A stretch of 9,376 nucleotides of DNA from Bacteroidales bacterium (GTDB lineage: Bacteria; Bacteroidota; Bacteroidia; Bacteroidales; UBA4181), in contig JAISKR010000043.1 of NCBI GenBank assembly GCA_031260845.1, forward strand, positions 1 through 9,376, given 5' to 3'. Every line of letters begins with the position of its first letter. Position 1 is the stretch's first letter. Both the position numbers and the translations under genes were made by a program. Under the pieces are notes generated by a model. The model had not been told where the DNA came from and ran no database searches. It worked only from the letters and a program-made list of their open reading frames with translations. Shown piece after piece: positions 1 through 6,223 of the stretch.

Positions 1-369
1 CTCAAAAGGCGACAGATAGTAGGACATTGCCACGTGCCCCAGATGGTGCGCCACCTGAAAGGCAGGGATGCGCCGCCCGCAGAGATCGATTTCGCCCTTT
101 CCCCATCCCGTGGCATGGGTGTATTCGCCGCCCGTGACCACGCCTGTGGTGGGCATATCGTTCCACACAGGGATGGACGTCGCCACGCAGTCAATGTCGG
201 CAATCGTCATGCCGATGCTTTTCAGCGCCATCGGCACATATTCCTCCATCGAACCGACGTCGTATCTAATTCTGGTCAGCCGTTCCTTTTCGATATGCAG
301 CAACACTTCTCCGTCTTTCAACACGCAGATATTCGAATCGTGCGCACAACTAATGCCCAATATCACCAT
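1..369 (-). CDS. Carbamoyltransferase, NodU/CmcH family (N-terminal part, cut by window edge)
   Basis: An open frame starts at ATG 369-367 and runs off the left edge after 123 residues without a stop. The N-terminus has the family pattern: GISCAHDSN at residues 5-13, an EKERLTR segment at 28-34, and HHLGHVAMSYYLSPF at 108-122. The last matches the His-rich stretch that binds metal and nucleotide in the Kae1-like domain of O-carbamoyltransferases such as TobZ, CmcH and NodU. Family members move a carbamoyl group from carbamoyl phosphate, through carbamoyl-adenylate, to a hydroxyl of a sugar or natural product. In Bacteroidota they often sit near surface-polysaccharide genes, but no such gene is visible here, so the substrate is unknown. 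The full family length is about 550-600 residues, so only about a fifth is present. It lies 77 bases after the APS kinase stop and appears to have its own promoter. Confidence 0.85.
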   Translation of the reverse strand, partial: MVILGISCAHDSNICVLKDGEVLLHIEKERLTRIRYDVGSMEEYVPMALKSIGMTIADIDCVATSIPVWNDMPTTGVVTGGEYTHATGWGKGEIDLCGRRIPAFQVAHHLGHVAMSYYLSPFE

Positions 370-412
370 GTTTCCCTATTTTCGATTTTATATTTTCGAT
401 TGAAATTTTGCG

Positions 413-444
413 CAAAAGTAATCATTCTTCATTTAGCAATCAAA
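413..444 (-). promoter_or_regulatory. Bacteroidota-type promoter of the carbamoyltransferase gene
   Basis: On the minus strand TTTG (444-441) is followed after exactly 20 bases by TACTTTTG (420-413), matching the Bacteroidota sigma-ABfr consensus TTTG-N19-21-TAnnTTTG. The -33 element begins only two bases beyond the APS kinase stop codon. The expected transcript start near 405 gives a leader of roughly 35 bases. A 12-bp perfect palindrome, TTTTGCGCAAAA at 406-417, overlaps the -7 element. In the leader the 10-mer tattttcgat occurs twice, at 377-386 and 391-400. Either could be regulatory, though short AT-rich matches arise easily by chance. Confidence 0.7.
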
Positions 445-446
445 AA

Positions 447-1007
447 TCAACCTTCAAAAATGTTCATAATTTTCTCTACCGCCTTTTCCACCGGCGTATC
501 GGCTGTGCGGATGATCAGCGTTGCGTTTTCCGGCGGCTCGTATGGCGCGTCTATGCCGGTTAATCCTGTCATTTCGCCGCGGGCAGATTTCCCATACAAG
601 CCTTTGGGGTCGCGCTTCCGGCAAGTTTCAATATCGGTATCCACAAATATTTCGATGAAGGAATTGCCGATAATGTCGGCTGCCAACTGCCGATCGTCAC
701 GATAGGGCGAAATCAACGCCACGATGCTGACCAATCCGGCGGCATTGAACAGTTTTGCCACTTCCGCCACGCGACGGACATTTTCTTTTCTGTCTGCGGG
801 CGAAAATCCGAGGTTGCTGTTCAAGCCTTTCCGCAGTTCGTCGCCGTCCAATATGCACGAAGGAACGTCGCACACATCCAACCGCGCCTTCAAGGCTGCA
901 GCAATCGTACTTTTACCGGCTCCGCTCAATCCGGTCAACCAAAGGGTATTCTTCATTTTTGATTTTTGATTATTCAGTTCTTCCACTCGCTTGTGATATT
1001 CCGTCAT
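447..1007 (-). CDS. cysC: Adenylylsulfate (APS) kinase
   Basis: The product phosphorylates APS with ATP to give PAPS, the sulfate donor for sulfotransferases or for reductive assimilation. Numbered from an internal Met at 956, the protein shows Walker A GLSGAGKST (9-17), the DGDELRKGLN substrate motif (38-47), ADRKENVRRVAEVAKL (54-69), SPYRDDR (83-89), a CRKRDPKGLY segment (112-121) and GIDAPYEPP (134-142), all typical of the family. The start is uncertain. ATG 1007 gives 186 residues and an 8-base gap to the ferredoxin stop. ATG 956 gives a minimal 169-residue kinase preceded by an A-rich leader much like that of the Hsp70 gene. An ATG at 1112 would overlap the ferredoxin gene by 97 bases and is unlikely. 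No ATP sulfurylase, PAPS reductase or sulfotransferase is in the window, so the use of PAPS is open. Confidence 0.88.
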   Translation of the reverse strand: MTEYHKRVEELNNQKSKMKNTLWLTGLSGAGKSTIAAALKARLDVCDVPSCILDGDELRKGLNSNLGFSPADRKENVRRVAEVAKLFNAAGLVSIVALISPYRDDRQLAADIIGNSFIEIFVDTDIETCRKRDPKGLYGKSARGEMTGLTGIDAPYEPPENATLIIRTADTPVEKAVEKIMNIFEG

Positions 1008-1015
1008 ATAGATGG

Positions 1016-1201
1016 TCAGACAGGTATCCAATCCAATGCGCCCACCGGACATATTTCGGCACACACTCCGCAGTCGTTGCATTTCTTTGATTCGACTGTA
1101 AAATGGCTGCAATCGTCATCGCTCAGTATGGCAGCCTGCGGACATTCCGTAACGCAAACGCCACACGAAATACAGCCCCCCGGTATGATATAATATGCCA
1201 T
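1016..1201 (-). CDS. Small 2x[4Fe-4S] ferredoxin
   Basis: This is a 61-residue protein with two complete CxxCxxCxxxCP cluster motifs, at Cys10/13/16/20 and Cys41/44/47/51. That is the layout of clostridial-type bacterial ferredoxins, which carry electrons at low potential in the cytoplasm. It has no signal peptide or further domain. The ATG at 1201-1199 lies 11 bases after the stop of the SUKH-like gene, and the stop is 8 bases before the preferred APS kinase start, so it is embedded in the gene train. Family identity is clear. Its redox partner is not visible: no oxidoreductase lies in the window. Position beside an APS kinase could hint at sulfur metabolism, but that is only inference. Confidence 0.92.
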   Translation of the reverse strand: MAYYIIPGGCISCGVCVTECPQAAILSDDDCSHFTVESKKCNDCGVCAEICPVGALDWIPV

Positions 1202-1212
1202 TATTCAGTTAT

Positions 1213-1701
1213 TCAATTATTGTATCCCAATCTGCCTCCCACCACGGCATTGATGAATGCGTAAATCGTGTCGTGCGCTTCATACACGAAGGAAATATCG
1301 CTCAGGTCGCGAGCCTCGTACTTTTTTGTTTCGGTGTTGTAGGTAAACACCTCTTCGTCGGAACGTCCAAAATAGATGCAGTCGGTTTCTATTCTTTCCC
1401 AATAGCGGTCGTCACCTTCGTCTGTTTTGGTAACAATGTCCATCAGTTGGTAACTGCGGCTGCTTGCAGGGTCTGACACAATGTCGGTGCCGTATATTTC
1501 TATGCCGTTCCACGCCAGCCCACCGCAGGTTGATTGCAGAAAGGAAACATAATCGTCCGGCAAAAGGGGCAAGCCCAATGACTCCAAATCGGCGTTGCAC
1601 TGCGCAATATCCGCATCGGTGGCGACACGGGGTATCATTGCGCTGTGGTCAAGCGTCGCAAGAATTTTTTCCGTTATTTTTCGGGCTTCGTTCGGTTCCA
1701 T
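1213..1701 (-). CDS. SMI1/KNR4 (SUKH)-superfamily protein, YrhA-like
   Basis: A 162-residue soluble protein with no signal peptide or membrane span. The pattern LGLPLLPDDYVSFLQS (42-57) followed by GGLAWNGIEIYGTDI (60-74) resembles the SUKH fold as seen in YrhA-type proteins: a leucine-proline-rich start, an aromatic/Leu FL helix, then a Gly/Asn-rich turn and an IYG strand. A tail of acidic and aromatic strands follows (YWERIETDCIYFGRS, 100-114). SUKH proteins often act as immunity proteins against polymorphic toxins, or as protein-binding modules. No toxin gene is adjacent here, so the second role is as likely. The ATG at 1701 has one of the few good Shine-Dalgarno sites in the window. It lies 11 bases after the zinc-finger membrane protein gene and 11 before the ferredoxin gene. 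Recognition is by pattern only. Confidence 0.6.
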   Translation of the reverse strand: MEPNEARKITEKILATLDHSAMIPRVATDADIAQCNADLESLGLPLLPDDYVSFLQSTCGGLAWNGIEIYGTDIVSDPASSRSYQLMDIVTKTDEGDDRYWERIETDCIYFGRSDEEVFTYNTETKKYEARDLSDISFVYEAHDTIYAFINAVVGGRLGYNN

Positions 1702-1709
1702 TTTCTTTG

Positions 1710-1714
1710 TCCTT
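1710..1714 (-). promoter_or_regulatory. Ribosome binding site of the SUKH-like gene
   Basis: AAGGA on the minus strand overlaps the TAA stop of the upstream gene and ends 8 bases before ATG 1701. Most other genes in this window lack such a site, as is usual for Bacteroidota. It supports this start and suggests coupled translation with the preceding gene. Confidence 0.5.
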
Positions 1715-2159
1715 ATAATTTATTCAATTCTTTCAGTCGTTTAAAATTTTTGACCGTGCGAAAAGGCAGCAACAACAGTCCAATGAAAAATGCCGCTACC
1801 ACCTTGATGAGCCAATAGATGACGGTGGAACGGAAAAAGAAGATGGTGTACAGGGACGACAAGCGCGGCATATAGGCGCCAACGGAGAACCATCCCACCA
1901 CAAGGCTCGCCACGCAGTAGAAGGTCACCACCGCCGCCATCAGTCCTCCGGACATGGCACCCAACGCGAAGACCAGACCTGCACCTATCGACATACCAAG
2001 TTCCTTTCGGATGGCTTTCAATTCGTTCCCTGCACGTGCATGGTTACAATTTCGGCAAATGCTGATGCTGTATTGCGTAGCGCAACTTACGCACAAACCT
2101 TTGCCACATTCAACACATTGCGACACCGCCGGCACGGCAGGATGGAAAAAACAATTCAC
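1713..2159 (-). CDS. Small membrane protein with N-terminal B-box-like zinc finger
   Basis: The protein has 148 residues. The first 40 are Cys/His-rich (C3, H6, C15, C18, C23, C26, C35, C38, H40), in the spacing C-x2-H-x8-C-x2-C-x4-C-x2-C. This resembles the B-box zinc-binding module that some bacterial membrane proteins carry at their N-terminus. A basic stretch (43-54) is followed by hydrophobic segments at about 57-75, 76-96 and 115-133, so it is probably an inner-membrane protein with the zinc module and the basic C-terminal tail (KNFKRLKELNKL) in the cytoplasm. The start is a GTG at 2159-2157, two bases after the stop of the MORN gene; the first Cys lies at residue 3, so a later start would lose it. 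Tight coupling to the MORN gene suggests joint function. The specific role is unknown; protein-protein recruitment is an inference from the zinc module. Confidence 0.75.
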   Translation of the reverse strand: MNCFFHPAVPAVSQCVECGKGLCVSCATQYSISICRNCNHARAGNELKAIRKELGMSIGAGLVFALGAMSGGLMAAVVTFYCVASLVVGWFSVGAYMPRLSSLYTIFFFRSTVIYWLIKVVAAFFIGLLLLPFRTVKNFKRLKELNKL

Positions 2160-2161
2160 GG

Positions 2162-3598
2162 TTATTCTTTTTTGGTGAACTTAAACGGTATCTTTTCCTG
2201 CTTGGAAGACAGATAATACCCTTCCAATACGGTTTTGGTTTCGTCCAGCGTACCGGAATATTTGCCATCGTAGTAACCGTTTGCAATCACATCATCCAAA
2301 GCAATGTCGCTACCGTTGATACTCCCTTTCAGTTGCTCGTCTTGTTGCGGCAAATGAATCACGGCGTTCACCTCTTGTCCGTTCACACTTGTAAATTCAA
2401 GCACAACGTTTTTGTTGTTGAACGAGCCTTCCCATTTGCCGGGCACGAGCAGTTCCTGTACAGGAATTGCTTCGTCGCTGCCGCCCGAAAAGAGATTTTT
2501 CCGCCAATCGGAACGCCAAATTGCACTAAGGATAATGATTGCAATGATGGTTATCGGAACCCATTTGTTGTCCCAAAGCCATTCCAAAATCGGTTTTACA
2601 AATTCGATAACAAACATCAGGATGGTTGAAGCGATGGCTCCACCTACTGCAACTCCTATTACATTCCATCCGAAGCCATCTCCTATCCATGTAATGACAA
2701 CGGCAAGTCCTGTAAAAAACCAAGGAAACCACATCAGGTTTTCCCATATCCACGAGCCGATATCAGAAAGCGTACTGCTGCTGTAATTCGACGAAGTGTA
2801 AGTGGTGGTAGTTTTTGGCGGAGTGTAGGTGGTAGTTTGTGCACGCACCCAAGTTCCGTTTACATAACTGCCTCGTTCTGTCGTGCCACCGGCAAAATAG
2901 TAAATACCTGTTCCGTTCAGTTTGCCGCTTGTATCATCCCATGTGCCTTCATAGCGGCTGCCATCTTTCCATTTTACAGTTCCGCTACCGACTTTTTTTC
3001 CTTTCAGGAACTGTCCGATATCGGTTTCACCTGTTGAAGCAAAATAATAAGTACCCTGTCCGGTTCGCTCGCCATTCACCCACTGCCCCTTGTACCAGTC
3101 ACCGTTTGTCCAATGGTATTCGCCGGCTCCGTGGCGTCTTCCGTCCACTATATCGCCGATATAGTAATCGCCGCTATCATAATCTATTCGTTTCGCGCCA
3201 TTTGTCGGTGGAGGCGGCGGTGTTTTTGGTGGAGGAGGCTTGGGCACAGTGTTTGTCACTTTGGGCGGTTGTTTCGTTTTTTTACCGCCCATCGCTTTTT
3301 GAAAGGCTTCAAAAACCGCTTTGTCTTTCGTATAATAACCCTTGCAAAGTCCTCTGAACTCCTGTAAATTTTCCAGAAATTTGCCCTTAATGTGTTTGGC
3401 TTTGTATTTCGCCATTTCATCAAGCAAAGTGCTGCATTTTGTGGGGTCAAAATCGAAAAACATCCAATGGTCGCGCAAACCTTCATAAGCGGTGTCTTCA
3501 CCTGCTTTCAACTGGCTATTTTCCTGTTCAATAGCGGCAATTAAATTCTTCCATTTGGCTACATTGTCCGCCAACATCACCAATAGGGGATCTTCCAT
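2162..3598 (-). CDS. MORN-repeat membrane protein with C-terminal beta-rich domain
   Basis: This is a 478-residue multi-part protein. Residues 1-105 are mostly helical and charged, with no family I recognise and no HPD motif of a J-domain. Residues 111-131 form a proline/lysine linker. Residues about 144-250 hold four or five MORN repeats, seen as repeated YYIGD, YKGQW, GTYYF, RYEGTW and GTGIYYF blocks with GxG turns. A Thr/Ser/Tyr-rich stretch (255-275) leads to three likely membrane spans (about 286-304, 312-333, 346-363). Residues 384-478 look like a small beta barrel (GKWEGSF, then alternating strands), somewhat lipocalin-like. The ATG at 3598 is 19 bases after the Hsp70 stop, and the gene is nearly fused to the zinc-finger membrane gene downstream. 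MORN repeats usually bind lipids or proteins, so this could anchor the chaperone at the membrane. That role is inferred; the domain composition is seen directly. Confidence 0.85.
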   Translation of the reverse strand: MEDPLLVMLADNVAKWKNLIAAIEQENSQLKAGEDTAYEGLRDHWMFFDFDPTKCSTLLDEMAKYKAKHIKGKFLENLQEFRGLCKGYYTKDKAVFEAFQKAMGGKKTKQPPKVTNTVPKPPPPKTPPPPPTNGAKRIDYDSGDYYIGDIVDGRRHGAGEYHWTNGDWYKGQWVNGERTGQGTYYFASTGETDIGQFLKGKKVGSGTVKWKDGSRYEGTWDDTSGKLNGTGIYYFAGGTTERGSYVNGTWVRAQTTTYTPPKTTTTYTSSNYSSSTLSDIGSWIWENLMWFPWFFTGLAVVITWIGDGFGWNVIGVAVGGAIASTILMFVIEFVKPILEWLWDNKWVPITIIAIIILSAIWRSDWRKNLFSGGSDEAIPVQELLVPGKWEGSFNNKNVVLEFTSVNGQEVNAVIHLPQQDEQLKGSINGSDIALDDVIANGYYDGKYSGTLDETKTVLEGYYLSSKQEKIPFKFTKKE

Positions 3599-3617
3599 CT
3601 ATTCCAATTTATTCAGG

Positions 3618-5201
3618 TTATTCCACAGTTGATTTAGCCACCATAGCGATTGCTTCTTCCATTTCCTTGTCATCTTTTACACCTTTCAATTTCAGCGAAA
3701 AGTCAATGCTGTCTGGACCTATTTCGGCGTGTACGTGCAAAATGCCTTCGATATCTATTTCAAACACCACTTTGATACGTTCCCCTTTGGGCCATTTTCG
3801 GGTAAGTGTCAAGGTGTGTTTTTCGAGTTCAGAAGCAACATCCCTTTCGATTTCTTTCTCGTTTACGTCTGATTCAAAAATGGGAAAAATGATAGCCGAT
3901 TGGTTTTCCATTATGGTAAAAAAATCTTCCTCGGCGCGGCAATTGCCGTCCAACGGTGCATTGGCAAAAATCATGTTGGAAATCATATCTTTCCCGTCAA
4001 TTTTGCAACCCAGTCCGTAGTTTTTGCTCGTTACGTTGATCACGCGGGTGCGGTTGGCAACAGCAATCATTTGCGGTTTTTCGTCGCGGTCGCCTTCTGC
4101 ATATTCTTCCATTGCCTGTGCAAAGGCTTCGTTGACGGCGTAGATGGCGGCGCCTTTGGCAACACATTCGTCAGGGTCGGTGAGTTTGGCGTCGCAGCCA
4201 AATTCTTTGTCCACACGCGCCTTTATTTGCGGCATACGCGATGAGCCGCCTACCAGCAATACCTCGTCTATTTTAGTGAATCCTTTTTCTTTGGCAATTT
4301 CAATCACTTCGCGGGTTTTGTCGATGGTTTCGTCTAATTTGGCTTCCGTCAGTTGGTCAAATACAGCACGGGTAATGTCTATTTTCGACGAATTTCCCTC
4401 GTACGTAACAACAGCCTTCACCGTATCGCGGGCGCTTAGTGATTTTTTCTTCTCTTCGGCTGTCAATGTCAGATAATTTTTGAAACCCTCGTCCGAATGA
4501 AGCGAATAAGAAGTGTTTTGTTCTTTGTTATACACCGACAACAGATATTCCGCCAATGCGGTATCCCAGTCCACGCCGCCCAGATGGTGGTCGCCGCCGG
4601 TCGCAATCACGGTAATTGTACCGCCGTTGACGCGAATGATGGTAACGTCAAAAGTACCACCGCCAAGATCGTAAACCATGATGAGTTTTTCTTCCTGCAC
4701 TTTCATTCCGTAGGCAATGGCGGCAGCCGTAGGCTCGTTAATCACTGCCAATACTTCAAGTCCTGCAATTTCGCCTGCCTGACGGGTGCGCAAACGCTCT
4801 TTGGTGCCGAAATACGCCGGACATGTAATGACTACCTTTTTCACCGGTTCGGGATTTTGTGCGGCATCGCGGGCATCTTTCACAATCTTTTTAAGAATGT
4901 ATGCCGAAATCTCTGTAGGATCTAAGCCGTTCGGGAATTTAGTCGGTTTGTTGTACGCTTCGTCTTCGCTGATGCTGCGTTTTACAAAACTGACCGCTTG
5001 TTGCGGTTCAAGCGCCAGCAAATCCTTTGCTTCCTGACCGATAATCACCTTATTATCGCTGCCGAAATATACAACGGAAGGGGTGGTATTGTTCCCCTCA
5101 AAATTCTTTAAAACTACTGCCTGATCGAATTTATCCACTTGGGCTACACATGAATAGGTAGTGCCCAAATCTATTCCGAAAACTTGTCTTGTATCGTCCA
5201 T
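3618..5201 (-). CDS. Short, lidless Hsp70 (DnaK-like) chaperone
   Basis: A 527-residue Hsp70 with a complete-looking actin-like ATPase domain: phosphate-1 loop DLGTTYS (11-17), INEPTAAAIAYG (154-165), phosphate-2 loop DLGGGTFDV (178-186) and adenosine motif LLVGGSSRMPQI (315-326). The C-terminal part differs from housekeeping DnaK (about 630-640 residues). The interdomain linker VLLLDVTPLSLG is replaced by a degenerate INVTSKNYGLGC (388-399), a beta substrate-binding part spans about 400-507, and the protein ends with some 20 acidic residues instead of the alpha-helical lid. It is probably an ATP-driven client-binding protein with a dedicated exchange factor, since the GrpE-like gene ends 19 bases upstream. 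It is unlikely to be the housekeeping dnaK because of its length, linker and neighbours. The missing lid suggests fast or large-client binding, or a role as a regulated ATPase switch. Confidence 0.93.
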   Translation of the reverse strand: MDDTRQVFGIDLGTTYSCVAQVDKFDQAVVLKNFEGNNTTPSVVYFGSDNKVIIGQEAKDLLALEPQQAVSFVKRSISEDEAYNKPTKFPNGLDPTEISAYILKKIVKDARDAAQNPEPVKKVVITCPAYFGTKERLRTRQAGEIAGLEVLAVINEPTAAAIAYGMKVQEEKLIMVYDLGGGTFDVTIIRVNGGTITVIATGGDHHLGGVDWDTALAEYLLSVYNKEQNTSYSLHSDEGFKNYLTLTAEEKKKSLSARDTVKAVVTYEGNSSKIDITRAVFDQLTEAKLDETIDKTREVIEIAKEKGFTKIDEVLLVGGSSRMPQIKARVDKEFGCDAKLTDPDECVAKGAAIYAVNEAFAQAMEEYAEGDRDEKPQMIAVANRTRVINVTSKNYGLGCKIDGKDMISNMIFANAPLDGNCRAEEDFFTIMENQSAIIFPIFESDVNEKEIERDVASELEKHTLTLTRKWPKGERIKVVFEIDIEGILHVHAEIGPDSIDFSLKLKGVKDDKEMEEAIAMVAKSTVE

Positions 5202-5220
5202 TTTTTTTTGATTTTGATTA

Positions 5221-5916
5221 TTATTTATTTTTGTAAATTTTCACTTCTGCCTGAAACAACAGTCTTTCGCTGTCCACGTCACGGAATCCACAGGTCTCGC
5301 ACGATGCCACTGTACCGTTTTTGGCGTTATCGTCGGTTTCAACCACTCCTATTATTTTCTGTTCCTTGGCGAAATAGGGCTCTCCTTCTTTTGCTTCAAA
5401 GGCGTCGATGCCGTAATCGTTCAACAGTTCGAGCAGAGCAAAGGCAATCATGTCAAATTCCTTTAACAGTTTGCCGAACAATTCTCCCTGCGGTGCTTCC
5501 TGTTCTCGTTGAAGGTAAAATCGATACTGCTTGTTTGCACGGTTGTACTCGCGGATAATGTGCTTGAGCAAAGGTGTAATAATTTCCTTGCGCAATCCTG
5601 TACGATATACTTGCAGTTCATCGTGCAACTCCTTATTGATTTTATCTTTATACGTAAAATCTTGCAACAGGGTTTCAATATTTTCGACTTTTTGCCCAAT
5701 GGCAATCAGTTCTTCGTTGCCTGCTGCGACGGGAGGAACCACTTCCGTATCATCGGCGTTGGCATCTGGCACAGGCGTTTCCACGGGAGGCTTTTGCTCC
5801 TTCGAATGCATACTATCGTATGCTTCTTTAAGTTGTTCTTCATCAACCATGATTTTCAATTCCACTTTTGGTTTTTCGTCATCCTCAGGTTTATGATTTT
5901 GATTAAATATAGACAT
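5221..5916 (-). CDS. GrpE-like nucleotide exchange factor (divergent)
   Basis: A 231-residue cytoplasmic protein encoded just before the Hsp70 gene. Residues 1-65 are acidic, proline-containing and probably disordered. Residues about 68-135 form a long heptad-like helix (ENIETLL, KINKELHDEL, RTGLRKEII), like the GrpE dimerisation coil. Residues 140-172 form a helical part. Residues 174-231 follow the GrpE beta-domain plan: acidic start, EGEPYFAKEQ, a GTV strand, a CG-F turn and an LLFQAEVKIYK ending that matches the usual RPA-V-V-K end. The GrpE function would be ADP release from the neighbouring Hsp70. A CETC motif (206-209) in the beta domain is unusual and could be a metal or redox site. 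The start ATG 5916 gives a leader of about 60 bases. Overall similarity is weak at the sequence level, but layout plus the Hsp70 neighbour make the call firm. Confidence 0.8.
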   Translation of the reverse strand: MSIFNQNHKPEDDEKPKVELKIMVDEEQLKEAYDSMHSKEQKPPVETPVPDANADDTEVVPPVAAGNEELIAIGQKVENIETLLQDFTYKDKINKELHDELQVYRTGLRKEIITPLLKHIIREYNRANKQYRFYLQREQEAPQGELFGKLLKEFDMIAFALLELLNDYGIDAFEAKEGEPYFAKEQKIIGVVETDDNAKNGTVASCETCGFRDVDSERLLFQAEVKIYKNK

Positions 5917-5953
5917 AACTCTTTTATTTTTAATTGTTATTTACTTTTTGTCC

Positions 5954-5973
5954 CAAACATATTGATATGTTTG
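5954..5973. promoter_or_regulatory. Perfect 20-bp palindrome at the chaperone operon transcript start (candidate operator)
   Basis: The two arms, CAAACATAT and ATATGTTTG, are separated by two bases. It starts 11 bases after the -7 element of the grpE-like promoter, so it covers about +5 to +24 of the expected transcript. This is a typical place for a repressor site; as RNA it could also form an 8-bp stem with a four-base loop. It is not the CIRCE heat-shock element (TTAGCACTC-N9-GAGTGCTAA). Confidence 0.5.
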
Positions 5974-5983
5974 AAAAAAAAGG

Positions 5984-6015
5984 CAAATATAAAAGTTTTT
6001 TACATATACTACAAA
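5984..6015 (-). promoter_or_regulatory. Bacteroidota-type promoter of the grpE-like/Hsp70 operon
   Basis: On the minus strand TTTG (6015-6012) is followed after 20 bases by TATATTTG (5991-5984), a full match to TTTG-N19-21-TAnnTTTG. The expected start of transcription is near 5978, about 60 bases before the grpE-like ATG. No comparable promoter is evident in the short gaps of the downstream genes until the carbamoyltransferase, which supports a polycistronic unit. Confidence 0.75.
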
Positions 6016-6158
6016 AATTCAGTGGAAAATTTTTGAAATTATTTTTTCTATATGGTACTCCATCACAAAATTGCTATTTTATTTAAATATTTAATTGAAC
6101 AGCGCAAATGAAGAAATATTCTTGATAGGTTGTATAAAAAAAGAAAAAAATAATTGTT

Positions 6159-6182
6159 AATGGTTAATGATGAATGGTTAAT
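6159..6182. repeat. Two copies of the 10-mer AATGGTTAAT
   Basis: Exact copies lie at 6159-6168 and 6173-6182, a period of 14 bases, with a related half (TAATTGTTAA) just before. Such 'TTAATGGTTAATG' tracts are frequent in Bacteroidales intergenic DNA, so this is probably background, although a protein-binding site is possible. Confidence 0.6.
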
Positions 6183-6201
6183 ACCTGACGGCAGAAAGCA
6201 A

Positions 6202-6223
6202 TGAATCACCATTGAATCACCAT
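6202..6223. repeat. Perfect 11-bp tandem duplication TGAATCACCAT
   Basis: Two exact head-to-tail copies at 6202-6212 and 6213-6223. It directly abuts the 20-bp-period repeat that follows. It could come from replication slippage. Confidence 0.85.

Noticed and set aside
1008..1112. Longer N-terminus of the APS kinase from ATG 1112
   Set aside because: It would overlap the ferredoxin gene, including its second cluster motif, and adds 35 residues without family resemblance.
2162..3598. J-domain partner for the Hsp70 within the MORN protein
   Set aside because: No HPD motif is present in the helical N-terminal part or elsewhere in the protein.
3618..5201. Housekeeping dnaK
   Set aside because: The protein is over 100 residues short, lacks the lid and canonical linker, and sits among membrane-protein genes rather than with dnaJ.
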